A stretch of 64,000 nt of DNA from Marinoscillum furvescens DSM 4134 (GTDB lineage: Bacteria > Bacteroidota > Bacteroidia > Cytophagales > Cyclobacteriaceae), in the NCBI RefSeq assembly GCF_003386095.1, contig NZ_QREG01000005.1:229434-293433 (forward strand). Direction: 5' to 3'. Positions 18,607-26,568 of the stretch are shown piece after piece. The notes beneath the pieces were generated by a model, which was not told the origin of the DNA, did no database searches, and was given only the letters and a program-made list of their open reading frames with translations. The position numbers and the translations under genes are program-made. Numbering within the stretch: the first letter of the stretch is position 1; every line of letters starts with the position of its first letter.

Positions 18607-19812
18607 ATGAAAAAGACATTAATACTGTACACAGTACTATTTATTAGCTTTTGTGCAAAAGCTCAGGATATTAAAAATTTATATTTTATCTCGGGGCATC
18701 CGTATGACAATACAGATGAAGAATTTGCAAGCTATTTATGGCGCTATTCCGAAAGCTCGTTAGATACCATTTCATTATTGTCCAGCAAAGACGATTTTTT
18801 GGAAAATGTGAAAGTATATCCGGAGCAAAACTTGGCCGTAATACATAAGTCCAATTCGATAAGAAAAAAGCATTTAGGCCATAACCATCGGCTGCTTTTT
18901 ATTGATTATCAAGACTCTGTCCGGTTTTCTGAAGTTCCTATTAAAATAGAAGAAGGGAAGTTTGAGTACTATCTATCCCTTACAGAAGAGAGTCTTTTGC
19001 TGGATATGTTTTCCAATAAGAAGGGCAGTTATTTTAATAAAGTAGACTTAGAGAATCTAAATATAAAAGAGGCTGATATTAAAGACTTTATTCATGCTAA
19101 ACTCACTGGTATTCCAGGGGGCATGATTGATGGGAAAGACTACTTTTTAGTTTATAGCAATGAGCAGAATGGAAATTTAGAAATTCCTCTTGTAGGAGAT
19201 CGTGATGAACGCCCAAGATTTTCTTATGCGCTACCTGAACAATATCAATTTAAATCCTACCAACGACATGTTATTCCCATAAACAACTCTAAAATCTTTG
19301 TTCTTCACGGGAAGTATGAAAAAGCAAGTCCTAAGCTGGGGTCTAGTGAGATTATTTATTTGAATAAAGAAAACAATAGTTGGAATAAAGTGACTATTCA
19401 GGGTAATATGCAAAAACCCCGAGGCTTTGGAGAATGGATTTCGGGATACGTTTTTAACGATCATATCGCAGGAAAAAATCTTCCCGGTGCTGAAAAATGG
19501 ACTTATCGTGAAAGTGGCTTATCACCAAAGGAGCGATGGGATTACTATCCGGAATATGGCGAAGGCAATTACCCCTATGCCCCTGGAATTTTGTACTTCT
19601 ATAATGCCTACACGAAAGAATACTTTGAACTGGAAACCAACCAGGCAGATAGTGAAGTGATTTTAATAAAAGATAACACTGTGATTTACCGGACTTATGA
19701 TGAACTATATGCTGCTGAAATTATCAAAGGTCAGAAGCTTGGCAAATCCAAATTGCTTTTAAAAGACGATCGTGTACCGGACATTCACTGGGCATTTTTT
19801 GGAGTAAAGTAG
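18607..19812 (+). CDS. Secreted protein of unknown function, candidate partner or immunity protein of the lysozyme-like effector
   Basis: The signal peptide ends SFCAKAQ (about residue 20). The 401 residues are beta-rich with spaced aromatic residues; they do not match a family I know, although a propeller-like fold is possible. The gene starts eight bases after the lysozyme-like gene and is strikingly AT-rich (26 G+C among bases 18611-18700), unlike the operon upstream. An exported protein coded directly after a secreted peptidoglycan-cleaving tip would suit a periplasmic immunity role. That is a positional inference, with no sequence match behind it. Confidence 0.5.
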   Translation: MKKTLILYTVLFISFCAKAQDIKNLYFISGHPYDNTDEEFASYLWRYSESSLDTISLLSSKDDFLENVKVYPEQNLAVIHKSNSIRKKHLGHNHRLLFIDYQDSVRFSEVPIKIEEGKFEYYLSLTEESLLLDMFSNKKGSYFNKVDLENLNIKEADIKDFIHAKLTGIPGGMIDGKDYFLVYSNEQNGNLEIPLVGDRDERPRFSYALPEQYQFKSYQRHVIPINNSKIFVLHGKYEKASPKLGSSEIIYLNKENNSWNKVTIQGNMQKPRGFGEWISGYVFNDHIAGKNLPGAEKWTYRESGLSPKERWDYYPEYGEGNYPYAPGILYFYNAYTKEYFELETNQADSEVILIKDNTVIYRTYDELYAAEIIKGQKLGKSKLLLKDDRVPDIHWAFFGVK

Positions 19813-19832
19813 TTCCTCTTTCGTTCAAACGC

Positions 19833-19943
19833 CCCCACCAAGCGCAAGCGTCCGTTTGTGCTCCTCTTACCCGAAATATGGAGTTTGTTTACTAGACTCT
19901 GATTTTTAAGAAAGGATTAGCCCCTAGCCGCTAACTACCCGGC
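19833..19943. repeat. Decayed direct repeat, left copy, before the orphan toxin tip
   Basis: Shares ordered blocks with 21751-21888: GCTCCTCTT at 19860 and 21779, ACTCTGATTT at 19896 and 21830, TAGCCGC at 19925 and 21861. Spacing is 36 and 29 bases here against 51 and 31 in the right copy. Both copies are non-coding. They bracket the toxin-tip/immunity pair and look like an old duplication boundary. Confidence 0.6.
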
Positions 19944-19949
19944 AGTGCC

Positions 19950-21161
19950 GTGCTGCTTCCAGCCATTACTGATGCCCTGGTAGCGGAAGGGTTGGAGATT
20001 TCATCTGCCCTCATTGCTGAGAAAAGCGGGGAGTTTGTGGTAGGAGCCTCAGTAGATGGGAGCATCCAGCTGATTCTCCTGTATTATGACAACCCCGACC
20101 TCCGTCCGGCCGAAGCATGGGCTCAGCTAGACAAAGTGCAGATGACCCGATCAGGGGTGGAGGCCATGTTGGGCAAAGTGTACCTGGAAGCAGCGGTTTC
20201 GTGCCTGGGAGATGCCATCTACTCCAACGGCAAAATGCGCAACTATCAGGAAGTAGTTTCCACCCAGGGCGCTATCGACTGTGCACTGGGTGCCATCACA
20301 GCCTTTGGGGCAGATGCAGCAGCGAAAAAGCTGGGAGCGCGGGCCAAAGCGGTGATGAACAAAGTCAGGGACAGTCCCGAGCGATTCGTCAAGCTGCTGA
20401 CAGACTTAAACTTCACCGACGACCAAATCCTGAGGCTGGGAGCCAGGTTTGGGGTGAGCAGCAAATCAGTGCGCTTTTATATCTTTAAGCTCCGAAATCG
20501 CTTGAAGTTAGCCGAACTTCCCAACAGCGATGCCTTACTGAAAGACCTGGAGACAGGAGATGAAGCACTGGTCAAAGCATTCCAGGAGAATGTGGAGTTG
20601 GTGGATGCGTGGATGGTGCTGGATGATGCAGGGGTGGATGATGCCATCAGAAAGAATGTTGATGCACTTGCTGATCCAGATGCTGCAATAGATGCAATTC
20701 AAGCATCAGGAAAAGCCAAGCCGACTTGGCCAGAAATACAAGCTCTATTTAAACGAGGAAATGACTTTAATAAAAAGGGGAGGTTTAAATATGGTGATAA
20801 TTTTGTTGAAGTAGTTTTAAAAGGAGTTGATGGGAAAGCAGGAAAACGATTAGATACATATATACCTCCTTCAGGTGGAAAAGCTGGAGAAATAATTTCA
20901 AGAAAGGCTACTACACTTAGTGAAATACAGTCTAATACATTTAGGAATTATTTGAATGAGTTAATAACGAAATACCCGAACGGAGCTGAGTTGAACTCAA
21001 GTAAGTTCCCTTCAGGTACTACACTAGATGGAGATTATTTCCTAGAGGTACCATCATCAAATAAATCCTTCTTTGAATCAAGTACCGAATTTCAGCAAGT
21101 ATTGAGCGACTTCAATACAAGCAAGGGTGTGAACATAAAAATCAAATATTTAGACGAGTAG
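19950..21161 (+). CDS. Orphan polymorphic-toxin tip with candidate restriction-endonuclease-fold nuclease domain
   Basis: The frame opens only 15 bases before the GTG, after a TAA, and there is no signal peptide or delivery module, so this looks like the 3' part of a formerly longer toxin gene. Residues 1-250 are a helical pre-toxin region. Residues from about 255 form the likely toxin: FKRGNDFNKKGR, then GKRLDTY, then GEIISRKATTL. The last two supply a D...E-x3-K pattern compatible with PD-(D/E)xK nucleases, and the segment resembles a C-terminal domain I have seen on many polymorphic toxins. Composition drops from 34 of 60 G+C (20581-20640) to 15 of 60 (20761-20820), coinciding with the domain border. 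A small gene follows after four bases. The nuclease assignment is inference. Confidence 0.6.
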   Translation: MLLPAITDALVAEGLEISSALIAEKSGEFVVGASVDGSIQLILLYYDNPDLRPAEAWAQLDKVQMTRSGVEAMLGKVYLEAAVSCLGDAIYSNGKMRNYQEVVSTQGAIDCALGAITAFGADAAAKKLGARAKAVMNKVRDSPERFVKLLTDLNFTDDQILRLGARFGVSSKSVRFYIFKLRNRLKLAELPNSDALLKDLETGDEALVKAFQENVELVDAWMVLDDAGVDDAIRKNVDALADPDAAIDAIQASGKAKPTWPEIQALFKRGNDFNKKGRFKYGDNFVEVVLKGVDGKAGKRLDTYIPPSGGKAGEIISRKATTLSEIQSNTFRNYLNELITKYPNGAELNSSKFPSGTTLDGDYFLEVPSSNKSFFESSTEFQQVLSDFNTSKGVNIKIKYLDE

Positions 21162-21165
21162 TTTT

Positions 21166-21627
21166 ATGCAAGAGCTTATTTTAGGAATACTTAAGGAAAT
21201 AGAACTAGATAAGGAGTACGCAAAGCTATGTGAACGTTTCTGTGACTTTGATAATAGTGCCAATCTCAACAAAAAAGAAGTAGACCCTATTATTAAATCC
21301 TTTGACTCTGGCTTTAAATACATCGCAAGAGATAGAACGTTTATGAAAGAAACCGCTTTTGAGGAATATACTGTGCGTTTTTTTATAGGCTTTAAAAGTG
21401 GAATTGTTGATTTTGGCTATTTAGTTTGGAAGGAAGGAGACAATAATAACTTTTACAAAGGTGATTTACAGACATTATCAAAAGAGGTTGATGCAGAGTT
21501 TGAAGGGAACGTAAGGTATAGCCGTCCATTAGCCACCTCTTTAGAAGACTTTAAAGAAATACTATCAAAGTATTTTGAGTTGTTTGAATCATTTAAGCAG
21601 CATTTTCAAGAAGCAGTACAAAGCTGA
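21166..21627 (+). CDS. Candidate immunity protein for the orphan toxin tip
   Basis: A 153-residue cytoplasmic protein without signal peptide or membrane segment, acidic (many Asp/Glu), AT-rich like the toxin domain before it, and starting four bases after the toxin stop. Small acidic proteins in this position are typically cognate immunity proteins that bind the toxin domain. I do not recognise the family: it starts MQELILGILKEIELDKEY and has a central FIGFKSGIVDFGYLVWK strand region. Function rests on position and composition. Confidence 0.55.
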   Translation: MQELILGILKEIELDKEYAKLCERFCDFDNSANLNKKEVDPIIKSFDSGFKYIARDRTFMKETAFEEYTVRFFIGFKSGIVDFGYLVWKEGDNNNFYKGDLQTLSKEVDAEFEGNVRYSRPLATSLEDFKEILSKYFELFESFKQHFQEAVQS

Positions 21628-21633
21628 TTACCA

Positions 21634-21659
21634 AGCCTGAGAGAAGTGAGGCTCTTTTT
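21634..21659 (+). terminator. Possible intrinsic terminator after the immunity gene
   Basis: Arms AGCCT (21634-21638) and AGGCT (21649-21653) are followed by C and five T. The stem is short, so this is modest evidence for the end of the toxin/immunity transcript. Confidence 0.45.
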
Positions 21660-21750
21660 GTTACATCAAATTAATTTTGGCAGCCTTGTGGTCAATGGTT
21701 TTAATCAGCGACTCTCCTTCTTGTCAGGTAGGTCAGCAATATCCTGAAAT

Positions 21751-21888
21751 CCCCACCCCAATGCAACCGTCCGCACGCGCTCCTCTTTCATGCCTTCCTA
21801 AAACACAGAATAAATAGTTCGTTTCCTAAACTCTGATTTCTAAAGCAGGGAGCGTCCAACTAGCCGCCGACCACCCCACGGTGACTAT
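21751..21888. repeat. Decayed direct repeat, right copy, after the immunity gene
   Basis: Ordered match to the non-coding segment before the orphan toxin tip (blocks GCTCCTCTT, ACTCTGATTT and TAGCCGC), with about 15 extra bases between the first two blocks. Together the copies delimit a unit of about 1.9 kb that contains the toxin tip and its putative immunity gene. Confidence 0.6.
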
Positions 21889-22017
21889 AGGTGGTGATAT
21901 CATTTGTAATTTGTGAGTTTTTTCTAGATATCAATCCGGAAATATTTTCCATCAAAAATTTCCTTGCACTGGCATGATTCAGTTAATTTTAAAGATAGAA
22001 TTTGCTAACCAACCTTA

Positions 22018-22989
22018 ATGTTCATGAGATCTTTTTTCTTCTTAAGCCTATGCTTAATAGCTGCAAGTACTACGTATAGTCAGGATGGTGTGGGGATTGG
22101 GACAAGTCATCCACATTCTTCAGCCATATTAGACATTCATTCACCTAATCACAATAGGGGTGTTTTGTTGCCAACTTCAGGCCCAGAGGCATTATTCGGT
22201 ATTAAATCTAGTGCAAAGGACGGCCTGCTTTTTTATGATACAGTTACACATCGCCTAACATACTTCTACAATGATAAATGGAATTATGTGAATCCCTGGG
22301 TTACGGAAGAAATCCAAAATAACACGAATGTGTCCTATGTCGCAACCCCTTTTAATGTGTCGGTCGGGACAATTTCGGAACCTACTGAAGCGCTTGAGGT
22401 AAACGGTACTGTGAAGGCGACACAATTTCAAGGATATGGAGTAGTGCCAATTGGTGGAATAATGATGTGGTCTGGGAGTGCAGTTCCTGATGGCTATGCA
22501 CTATGCGATGGGAGAACAGTTAATTCAATGACCACCCCTAATTTAGTTGGTAGATTTATTTTAGCAGGAACCGGAAGTGAGAGCACAAAAACTGGAGGCG
22601 CAAATGACTTGAGCACTACCAATGTGAGTTACGAAAGAGTTAAGGAGTATACCATAGATGAGGCTGCGGGGTGTTCTGATCACCAATACAGGTTTTCCGG
22701 TGAAATTTTGGTGCAAGGTAGTTGTGGGGATGCAAATTCTTACGTTTCCTTTAGTAATGTAGCCGGAAATACTTGTCTTGGCGCTGGTCAAACATATATT
22801 GCCAATAATTCTAAATATGACAATTGCGGCGGAACCACAACCCGAAATTGTACTTCTTCAAGCAACCCGAACTACTATCGGACGAATTCTGATTGTTACG
22901 TTGAAAATTATGAAGAGGTCAACCTTGTATCAAGCACTGATAACCGACCAGAATATTACATATTAGCATTTATCATGAGAGTTGAGTAA
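22018..22989 (+). CDS. Secreted phage-tail-collar-domain protein
   Basis: A signal peptide ends TTYSQ (about residue 22); a second ATG two codons in is an equally good start. It is followed by the DGVGIGT...SAILDIHS...RGVLLP module common in exported Bacteroidetes proteins. The segment from about residue 142 (VPIGGIMMWSGSAVPDGYALCDGR, shown here only in part: GGIMMWSGSAVPDGYALCDG) is a tail-collar domain as in phage tail-fibre tips. A Cys-rich insert (about residues 215-300, at least six Cys) precedes a last strand ending FIMRVE. No phage genes lie nearby, so this is probably a cell-surface or secreted binding protein of unknown ligand. Confidence 0.75.
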   Translation: MFMRSFFFLSLCLIAASTTYSQDGVGIGTSHPHSSAILDIHSPNHNRGVLLPTSGPEALFGIKSSAKDGLLFYDTVTHRLTYFYNDKWNYVNPWVTEEIQNNTNVSYVATPFNVSVGTISEPTEALEVNGTVKATQFQGYGVVPIGGIMMWSGSAVPDGYALCDGRTVNSMTTPNLVGRFILAGTGSESTKTGGANDLSTTNVSYERVKEYTIDEAAGCSDHQYRFSGEILVQGSCGDANSYVSFSNVAGNTCLGAGQTYIANNSKYDNCGGTTTRNCTSSSNPNYYRTNSDCYVENYEEVNLVSSTDNRPEYYILAFIMRVE

Positions 22990-23028
22990 ATGCTCCTTTG
23001 TTTAAGTAAACAAGAGTCTTTAAATAAG

Positions 23029-23057
23029 AAAAGCCTGAGCGTTTGCCCAGGCTTTTT
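23029..23057. terminator. Bidirectional intrinsic terminator between convergent genes
   Basis: Perfect arms AAAAGCCTG (23029-23037) and CAGGCTTTT (23048-23056) with a 10-base loop. The arms themselves supply T-runs on both strands, fitting termination of the tail-collar gene on + and the secreted protein gene on -. Confidence 0.85.
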
Positions 23058-23075
23058 AGTTGATTTAATTTTTGC

Positions 23076-23810
23076 TTATTTATAGGCCTTTTTGTTGTCT
23101 TTTAAGTAATCCGCTACCAGTTCGTTTAGCGCATTTTCATAGACGGTCAGTGTTCGCTCCAGCACTACGTCCGGGTCCATCCCATCGCCGATTTCCACAT
23201 TTCCTACGGATGCCTTGGTTTTACCCACTACTATGTCTGTTTTTTCCTTGATTTCAAACTCTTGAAGTTCTTTTCCTTTCGCATTGAAAATCGTCAGAGT
23301 AATGGTAGTCGTGGGCTTGAAGTTGCCGCCAAGGGATACTCCTGCCGGACCTACTCCTACTCCCCCTTTAAACATGTCTACTCGATAGGAGATATAGTAC
23401 TCTTCTCCAGGAGCATTCTTGAGCACTTTTTTGGCTTTGGCTTCTGACGGAAAAGATCCATTGTAGGAAATTTTTCCTTTCAGAGTTTCCAATGGTTTGA
23501 TTTCAATGTCGAGCTTTTCTTTAAACGTTTTTTTCGTCTTCTCGAGCATTTTTGTTTTGGCCATGTAATTGAAATAGGCCACCGGATTGGACTCTTTGAG
23601 CTCCGCAGTTTCGTCATAGCTCGCCGCTTCAGACCATCCATCGGTCATGTTGCTGAGCGTGGCATTGGGCGATACTAAAGAATAAAATTCTGCAGAAAGT
23701 GCAAACTGAAAATTGGAAGGAGCTACAGCTGCGCCTTTCTGAGCGACTGTAGCATGGCTAAAGATTGCAAATAATACAATTGCGGCAATTTGTGTCAGAT
23801 TTTTCATCAT
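23076..23810 (-). CDS. Secreted protein of unknown function
   Basis: The signal peptide ends HATVAQ (about residue 23), with two adjacent Met codons at the start. The mature part is mixed alpha/beta and Lys-rich. It has a conserved-looking Gly-rich turn (DMFKGGVGVGPAGVSLGG, about residues 145-162) and a C-terminal helix ending LKDNKKAYK. It recalls proteins of the kind that bind lipid or partner proteins in the periplasm, but I do not recognise the family. It stands alone between the bidirectional terminator and the neighbouring tail-collar gene, 124 bases away on the same strand. Confidence 0.6.
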   Translation of the reverse strand: MMKNLTQIAAIVLFAIFSHATVAQKGAAVAPSNFQFALSAEFYSLVSPNATLSNMTDGWSEAASYDETAELKESNPVAYFNYMAKTKMLEKTKKTFKEKLDIEIKPLETLKGKISYNGSFPSEAKAKKVLKNAPGEEYYISYRVDMFKGGVGVGPAGVSLGGNFKPTTTITLTIFNAKGKELQEFEIKEKTDIVVGKTKASVGNVEIGDGMDPDVVLERTLTVYENALNELVADYLKDNKKAYK

Positions 23811-23934
23811 TGATTGGTTAGGTGAAACATAAATTTGACTCGGTGAATATAATGTGGGTAAGCCATAACGGGAAACATTACAGAGAAAAATAATTTTGAG
23901 GTAATGCCCCGCTTGCTGTGTGTCAAGAAGTTTA

Positions 23935-24924
23935 TTAATCTTTTCGCATGATATAGGCTAGTTTATAGTAGCGTATTCCAGCCCGGCAGTTTTCGTTGTT
24001 TAGGTAGTAGTTGGAGTTGTCATTTTTCGAATGGGTGTAGAATTCAATCAATTCATAGTCAGGATATATCTTTTGGTGGGCTGCTACGATGTTATTGGCT
24101 TTCACGTTATTGATTGTGAAATCTTCAGCTGTTGTACCGGTTTTGGTGTGTTGGCCAGTTCCGGAGTAGATGTAGGGTTCTTTATCGCAGTTGGATGAGG
24201 AGTGCGAAAAGTCGCTATTAATCGAAGGGTCCAGTTTTGCTCGGTACGTGCCACTTCCTATGTTGTCTGTAGTCGTGCCTATTACGAATCGGTTGGATAG
24301 GTCTACTGTGCCATTTGTGCCATCACACAGCGCCCAGCCTGAAGGTACTGTTGTGCCTGCCCACATGATGATGCCACCCTTGGGGATGGTCCCATTTCCT
24401 ACAAACTGCCCATCGGTGGTGATATTTCCATTGGCGTCTATTGTGTTTGTAGAGATGCTTGAGCTCACGCTTAGTGCATTTGCCGTTACCAATCCTGAGA
24501 TGGAGGCATTGCCAGCATTTAGCTGGAGGTCTCCCTGATCCAGGTTTATGTCGCCAGATGAAACCTGCACATCTCCAGCGGATATGGATAGGTTGCCTGC
24601 TGTGGTTGTGATATTACCTGTAGCAGTCAGAGTGGTTACAGATGCTGAGCTGTTGGTGTGAATAAGCCTTTGCCAGTTGTCATCCCAACGGTAAAAAGCG
24701 CTTTCGATACTATTATAAAGTAATAGGCCTTTGTTGGCTGGGTCGGTGATGGACGGAAGTGATGTCACTCTGGGGAGTAAAACACCTTTAGATTCAGATT
24801 TTACTTCCAGGATGGCGTGAGGCGCTACATTGGTAGTGCCTATGCCCACGCCATCAGATTGGCTATATAGCGGACCTATTAAGAGACTGGTGAATATCGA
24901 GCATAGGAATAGCGGTAACTTCAT
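23935..24924 (-). CDS. Secreted phage-tail-collar-domain protein with beta-repeat stalk
   Basis: The signal peptide ends GPLYSQ (about residue 21), followed by the module DGVGIGTTNVAPHAILEVKS...KGVLLPR. Residues about 90-165 are a regular stalk of short repeats (GNITTTAGNLSISAGDVQVS and so on), the periodicity expected of a trimeric fibre shaft. A tail-collar domain follows at about residue 180 (PKGGIIMWAGTTVPSGWALCDG). The C-terminus ends KLAYIMRKD, like the other collar protein in the window (FIMRVE). A fibre-like adhesin or secreted protein is the likely role; ligand unknown. Confidence 0.75.
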   Translation of the reverse strand: MKLPLFLCSIFTSLLIGPLYSQSDGVGIGTTNVAPHAILEVKSESKGVLLPRVTSLPSITDPANKGLLLYNSIESAFYRWDDNWQRLIHTNSSASVTTLTATGNITTTAGNLSISAGDVQVSSGDINLDQGDLQLNAGNASISGLVTANALSVSSSISTNTIDANGNITTDGQFVGNGTIPKGGIIMWAGTTVPSGWALCDGTNGTVDLSNRFVIGTTTDNIGSGTYRAKLDPSINSDFSHSSSNCDKEPYIYSGTGQHTKTGTTAEDFTINNVKANNIVAAHQKIYPDYELIEFYTHSKNDNSNYYLNNENCRAGIRYYKLAYIMRKD

Positions 24925-25086
24925 GTATTTAAAACGGTTGGTGTGACATTAGTTCAGTGATTAAATCTGAAGATTAATGTCGTTTTATGCAATGAAGAGG
25001 CAAATTGAGGTGGTTATTAATGATAAAATGCCCCCTCTCGATCATTGGAAGAAGGTTCGAAATGGCGGGTTTAAAGATTGATGGTC

Positions 25087-25848
25087 TTACTGCTCGTCTT
25101 CAAAAATGATAGAGCCTGTGGCTGTTAATTCGTATTGCTCATCGCACAGCAAGCATTGGATAGTGGCTTCCAGGTTCACAGTTATTTTCCGGCCATTGAC
25201 AATTTCTGAATCTGATGAAATGCGCACTCTGGGTTTTGGGCTGTGTCCGTCCAGTATCAGCACAGATATGTCCGAAGCACTAGTAGAAGCGCTCCAGCTG
25301 TATGACAAACCATTTACAGCTCCAGATAGCTGGACTTGGATGTCTCCAGTGGAGGTAGTCGCCTGTCTGCCTATGTTGGTGGATCGGTAGTCTTTGGAAT
25401 GAATGGTTGCGCTGGTGGTGGCTTTCAGTGTGGCGCATATAATGCTTGCGAGTGAGTCGTACAGGTCATTGATCTCGGTATCTAGTTGGCGTTTATTGAT
25501 GGCGTCCTGGGCTTGGTTTCCATTGGCCACTCCTGCGATTTGTATGTTGTTGAGCGTGAGGGGGCCTGTATCATCTACAGCTAAAAAATGGAGCCACTTA
25601 TCTCCGTTCCAGTATTGAAAGAGGTTAGTAGTGTTGTTAAATACCATCAGTCCTTCGCTTTTGGCGTCCATTGCGTTGATGGCCGTTGTTGAAAGTCGTG
25701 GAATCAAAAGCCCTTTATTGTTGGATTTTACTTCCAATATGGCGTCCGAAGAAATGGAGGTGGTGCCAATGCCTACACCATCGTTTTGGGCTGAGGCCAG
25801 AATGCTAAAAAGTGTACAGATTATAGCGAAAACAGATTTTGCAGTCAT
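25087..25848 (-). CDS. Secreted protein with the shared GVGIGTT module and a C-terminal Ig-like domain
   Basis: The signal peptide ends SILASAQ (about residue 20). The N-terminal module (NDGVGIGTT...DAILEVKSNNKGLLIPRLS) matches the two tail-collar proteins in this region. A middle helical part contains NGNQAQDAINKRQLDTEINDL, typical of trimeric autotransporter-like stalk/neck segments. The C-terminal 110 residues are beta-rich and Ig-like with a CLLCDEQYELTATG strand pair in place of a collar domain. It shares strand and family with the collar gene downstream (162-bp gap), so the group probably arose by duplication with exchange of C-termini. Confidence 0.65.
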   Translation of the reverse strand: MTAKSVFAIICTLFSILASAQNDGVGIGTTSISSDAILEVKSNNKGLLIPRLSTTAINAMDAKSEGLMVFNNTTNLFQYWNGDKWLHFLAVDDTGPLTLNNIQIAGVANGNQAQDAINKRQLDTEINDLYDSLASIICATLKATTSATIHSKDYRSTNIGRQATTSTGDIQVQLSGAVNGLSYSWSASTSASDISVLILDGHSPKPRVRISSDSEIVNGRKITVNLEATIQCLLCDEQYELTATGSIIFEDEQ

Positions 25849-26126
25849 GATTTTACGACTGTAAAGCTATCTTTTGAATATTTGCTATAAGTGGCCTTGT
25901 TGTTAAGTTACTATTAATTGTAAAAAGCGGATTTATACAGTAAGTTCAGAAGACTTTGTAAGCGATTAATGTCCAGTCATATAAAAGGTGAAAGTGTGTT
26001 TTCGGTTCGAAATGCCGCTAAGTGGATGAGGTTGTCTGTAACTCCTGTTGAAGCAGTGTACAGGGTTATGAGTTAGTGACTTGATTCTTGGTGGGCTGCT
26101 ATTTCTGTAGGGTTCCGAATGGGCAC
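25849..26126. other. Intergenic region upstream of the GVGIGTT-module gene
   Basis: No gene or recognisable repeat. It lies between the start of the secreted-protein gene (read leftward) and the tRNA-Asn terminator, so it should hold that gene's promoter and leader; no convincing promoter boxes were identified. Confidence 0.5.
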
Positions 26127-26157
26127 AAAAAAAGCCACTCAAATTTGAGTGGCTTTT
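26127..26157 (-). terminator. Intrinsic terminator of tRNA-Asn
   Basis: A perfect 28-base palindrome (26130-26157, core CCACTCAAATTTGAGTGG) followed on the - strand by a run of seven T. It starts two bases beyond the tRNA 3' end. Confidence 0.85.
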
Positions 26158-26158
26158 G

Positions 26159-26232
26159 CTCCTCAGGTTGGACTCGAACCAACGACCCTCTGATTAACAG
26201 TCAGATGCTCTAACCAACTGAGCTACTGAGGA
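26159..26232 (-). tRNA. tRNA-Asn (GTT)
   Basis: Full cloverleaf on the - strand: acceptor TCCTCAG pairing CTGAGGA, D-arm with AGCTCAGTTGGTTAGAGC, anticodon loop CTGTTAA with anticodon GTT, T-loop TTCGAGT. Length 74 with G as discriminator; CCA is not encoded. Confidence 0.95.
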
Positions 26233-26568
26233 ATATTTGCGTTAAAAGAGTCTGAAAATTATTGACACAATAGAAGTGCTAATCATTTGTTTTCAGTCTT
26301 CTTTTCACTCCCCGTTCAGGAGTGCCTTTCAAAAAGGAATGCAAACTTAATCGGTCACCTTTATATCTGCAATGCTTGTGGTTAAAAAAATTTCAACTTC
26401 TCCATTTTAGTCAAAATAGCAGCTTATAACTGACAAAATGACGCCTTAATTTAGCTTATTTTGTTTAAAGCGGCCATAATGGCATGAATTTACGGAATTC
26501 ATGGGCTGGCATGGAATTCGTCTATTCCTCAGTGAATTTGATTTTGAAACAACTAAATCTTAAAAATT
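26233..26568. other. 336-bp intergenic region between tRNA-Asn and hsp20
   Basis: No gene. The left part should hold the tRNA promoter (leftward). The right part holds AT-rich sequence and the inverted repeats described for the hsp20 regulatory region. A weak hairpin CACTCC/GGAGTG (26306-26324) has no T-run on either strand. Confidence 0.5.
26480..26519 (+). promoter_or_regulatory. Inverted-repeat cluster upstream of hsp20, possible stress-regulator site
   Basis: CATGAATT (26483-26490) and AATTCATG (26496-26503) form a perfect 8-bp inverted repeat with a 5-base spacer. TGGCATG occurs at 26480 and 26507, and GAATTC at 26495 and 26514. The cluster is 50-90 bases before the hsp20 start. It is not the CIRCE sequence, and no known regulator is assigned. 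Confidence 0.35.

Larger units (their letters stand above)
21628..22017. other. 390-bp intergenic region with toxin-cassette remnant and leader of the tail-collar gene
   Basis: No gene is seen. The first part holds a weak terminator hairpin, the middle holds the right copy of the decayed direct repeat, and the last ~120 bases are AT-rich and should contain the promoter of the following secreted tail-collar gene. I could not assign promoter boxes with confidence. Confidence 0.6.

Noticed and set aside
22018-25848. Prophage remnant, because of tail-collar domains
   Set aside because: No capsid, tail, integrase or lysis genes; each protein has a signal peptide and a Bacteroidetes-type N-terminal module.
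26507-26522. Sigma-54 promoter (TGGCATG...) upstream of hsp20
   Set aside because: The -12 element does not match TTGC at the required spacing.
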